37,928 nt of DNA from Clostridiales bacterium. GTDB taxonomy: Bacteria > Bacillota > Clostridia > Oscillospirales > Acutalibacteraceae. The DNA lies in assembly GCA_012517675.1 (NCBI GenBank), contig JAAYUL010000001.1:1-37928 (forward strand), written 5' to 3'. Of this stretch, positions 35,527 through 37,928 are shown one piece after another. The notes under the pieces are model-generated. The model had not been told where the DNA came from, searched no databases, and saw only the letters and a program-made list of their open reading frames with translations. Numbering within the stretch: position 1 is the first letter of the stretch; every line of letters begins with the position of its first letter. The translations under genes were made by a program, and so were the position numbers.

Positions 35527-37928
35527 TTACAAAATTGTGTCTGGATTGATATCTGCAAACGCCGTAACGCGGGAAAATTCACGCTTTGCGGAAAATTGAA
35601 TCAGCAGCCTTGAAATCATTTCGCGGAATTTTCTGGTGCTGCGGCATTTTATAATCATTTTATACCTATATTTATTGCTGACCTTGCTGATTAATGCGGG
35701 GGACGGCTTTAATACGCGCAGCGGCTGTTCCGCATATTCCTTTGCCGCCAGCTCGCTGAGCATCCGAAGAAAGGAAAGGCTGGCCCGCCTTACCAGATCC
35801 TCGTCCGTGCCGACAAATCCGATCATGCAGATGTCTGAAAACGGCGGGTAAAGCATCGCCCTGCGCGTGCCGATTTCCTCCTGATAAAACCGCGTGTAAT
35901 CCTGATTGGCCGCCAGGCCGATCACCCGGTTTTCCGGCGTAAAGGTCTGAATAATCGCCCGGCCCGCATATTTTCCCCGCCCGGAGCGGCCCACGACCTG
36001 CGTCAGCAGGTCAAAGGCATGCTCGTAGCTGCGGAAATCGTCGCTGTAAAGCGCCTGATCGGCGGAAAGCACGCCCACCAGGGTGACGTTTTCAAAATCG
36101 AGGCCCTTGGCCACCATCTGCGTTCCGACAATCACATCATACGCGCCTTCGAAAAAGCGGCGCAGTTTTTTTTCATATGCGAACCGCGCCATGGTGGAGT
36201 CGGTATCCAGCCGCAAAATACGCGCTTCCGGAAAAATTTCCTGAAGCTGCTGCTCCGCGCGCTGCGTGCCGAACCCGGCGTAATGCACGCTGTTCTCATG
36301 GCAGACGGGGCATTCCTTTGTAAACGGCACGGAATACCCGCAGTAGTGGCACATCAGCCGTTGATTGGCCGAATGATAGGTAAGGGAGATGCTGCAATTG
36401 GGGCAGGTGACCACATGGCCGCAGGATTTGCAGGAAACAAATGTATTATACCCCCTGCGGTTGAGCAAAACAATGGATTGTTTCTTATTTTTCAAATTCT
36501 CTTCCAGCGCTTCCAGCAGGGGCGTGCTGAAAATGGTGGTATTGCCTTTTGCGAGCTCCAGGTTCATGTCCGCCACCGTTACCTGGGGCAATTTAGCCTC
36601 CCCGTAGCGTTCCGGCAGCACATTCAGGCTGTACCGGCCCGACTGCGCCAGATAGAAGGACTCCATGGACGGCGTGGCCGAAGCAAGAACGAGCAGCGCC
36701 CGGTTCTGCGCGCAGCGGAACTTTGCGACTTCCCGCGCATGGTAGCGCGGCGAGGACTCGGACTTATAGGTGCTTTCCTGCTCTTCGTCCATAACAATCA
36801 GCCCGAGGTTGGAAAACGGAGCAAACACCGCAGAACGGGTACCGACCGCGATTCGCGCTTCTCCGCTGCGGACGCGCTTCCATTCGTCCAGCCGCTCCGC
36901 AAGGGAAAGGCCGCTGTGGAACACGGCTACACTGCGCCCGTAACGCCGGTGGAATAACGCGATGATCTGCGGGGTCAGTGAAATTTCCGGCACCATGACA
37001 ATAATATCGCGTCCGTCTTTTTTGACTTCGTCGATCAAACGCATAAAAACAGAAGTCTTTCCGCTGCCGGTCACGCCGTAAAGAAGGGATACGCCGCCCC
37101 CGGAACGGTATTGCCCGCAAAGGCTGTGGAACGCGCGCTGCTGCTCCTCGGAAAGCGCGATCTCTTCGGCCTGATCCGGATTCTGCACCGAACCGTACGG
37201 ATTGCGGTACACCTCGCATTCATAGTATTCCGCGAGCCCCTTTTGGACCAGCGCGTTTACCACAACGGGCGTGACGCCGGAAAAATAACAAAGCTCTTTC
37301 AGGGAAGCGCTGCCGACGTCGTTCAGCACACGGTACACGCTGCTCTGCTTCGCCGTCATCTTCGGGGGGGTCTCGCACTCCGTGCGGCGCACCATCTTCA
37401 TGGCGGCGTCGCCGACATTGCGCACCGCGCCGCTGCTTTTTTTCAGGATGCCGTCCCGGCAGAGCTTTTCCGGCACGGGAGAATCAGCGGCAAGGCCCAG
37501 TGTTTTCAGCAGCTTGTCCCGTTCCATCGGTTCCTTCCGCCGGGAAAGAAGCAGAACGATCTGCCGTTCGGTTTCACTGAGAGAATCGGTGCAAATTTCT
37601 TCCAATACACGCGCCGGCGCATACTCCGTTTTAATTTTCAGATTAATTCCGGTCGGCAGAAGGAGCTTCGCCGCTTCAAAAAGCGTGCAGAAGTAATGCT
37701 CCTTCAGCCAGTAAACCAGTTGGATCCCCCGACTTGAAAGAAGCGGCGCCTTGTCAAGCACCGCCAGAACCGACTTTATTTGACCCGGTTTCTCCTGCTG
37801 CTGCTCCAGTGCAAGAATAATTCCCTGCCGGTGGCCGTTGGCGGCGCCGAACGGAACAAGGACCCGGCAGCCGGGAAGCGCCCTGTCCGCAAGCGCAGAG
37901 GGAACCAGATAATCAAAGGCTTTATCAA
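35527..37928 (-). CDS. priA: primosomal protein N' (replication restart helicase PriA), 5' end outside the window
   Basis: GVTGSGKTSVFMRLI, DEEQESTYKSE, cysteine zinc motifs CKSCGHVVTCPNC...CHYCG...CPVC. Frame stays open past the track start (37761) to the window edge: DKAFDYLVPSALADRALPGCRVLVPFGAANGHRQGIILALEQQQEKPGQIKSVLAVLDKAP. Confidence 0.97.
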   Translation of the reverse strand, partial: DKAFDYLVPSALADRALPGCRVLVPFGAANGHRQGIILALEQQQEKPGQIKSVLAVLDKAPLLSSRGIQLVYWLKEHYFCTLFEAAKLLLPTGINLKIKTEYAPARVLEEICTDSLSETERQIVLLLSRRKEPMERDKLLKTLGLAADSPVPEKLCRDGILKKSSGAVRNVGDAAMKMVRRTECETPPKMTAKQSSVYRVLNDVGSASLKELCYFSGVTPVVVNALVQKGLAEYYECEVYRNPYGSVQNPDQAEEIALSEEQQRAFHSLCGQYRSGGGVSLLYGVTGSGKTSVFMRLIDEVKKDGRDIIVMVPEISLTPQIIALFHRRYGRSVAVFHSGLSLAERLDEWKRVRSGEARIAVGTRSAVFAPFSNLGLIVMDEEQESTYKSESSPRYHAREVAKFRCAQNRALLVLASATPSMESFYLAQSGRYSLNVLPERYGEAKLPQVTVADMNLELAKGNTTIFSTPLLEALEENLKNKKQSIVLLNRRGYNTFVSCKSCGHVVTCPNCSISLTYHSANQRLMCHYCGYSVPFTKECPVCHENSVHYAGFGTQRAEQQLQEIFPEARILRLDTDSTMARFAYEKKLRRFFEGAYDVIVGTQMVAKGLDFENVTLVGVLSADQALYSDDFRSYEHAFDLLTQVVGRSGRGKYAGRAIIQTFTPENRVIGLAANQDYTRFYQEEIGTRRAMLYPPFSDICMIGFVGTDEDLVRRASLSFLRMLSELAAKEYAEQPLRVLKPSPALISKVSNKYRYKMIIKCRSTRKFREMISRLLIQFSAKREFSRVTAFADINPDTIL

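Noticed and set aside
1-37928. CRISPR arrays, transposases, prophage or integrase genes
   Set aside because: None seen; no regularly spaced direct repeats and no mobile-element proteins in the translations.

Overview
This is a ~38 kb chromosomal window from a spore-forming, fairly GC-rich member of the Clostridia (my reading from gene content). It is almost entirely minus-strand housekeeping genes in recognisable Firmicutes synteny blocks. Reading down the minus strand from the right edge: priA(partial)-def-fmt-yugP-rsmB-rlmN-prpC-prkC-rsgA-thiN, then a sporulation cluster, a small plus-strand island, an NfnAB-like pair, a site-2 protease pair, two radical-SAM-family genes, rplS-lepB-lepB-rbgA-rnhB-yraN, a membrane dipeptidase, thrC, a phosphoesterase, tig-clpP-clpX-lon-engB, and yerC-methyltransferase-hslO. 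A truncated tRNA sits at the left edge. The most interesting result is two small genes that are missing from, or misframed in, the supplied ORF track. One is a 26-codon gene at 26206-26286(-) whose product, MKVVVFKSPKFLGFLLRTFFNIKKEA, looks like SpoVM. The other is a 57-aa membrane ORF just upstream of it (26302-26475). With the SPOCS/LysM gene (SipL-like) and spoIVA, these make a compact cluster that looks like the clostridial spore-coat basement layer: new small protein, spoVM, sipL, spoIVA. The other notable region is a divergent regulatory region at 21777-22075. There, a DUF2089-like regulator plus a small membrane protein have a strong promoter overlapped by an 11-bp inverted repeat, and the nfnAB promoter is spanned by its own 8-bp inverted repeat. 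All calls come from reading the sequence and remembered family features; no database search was run.
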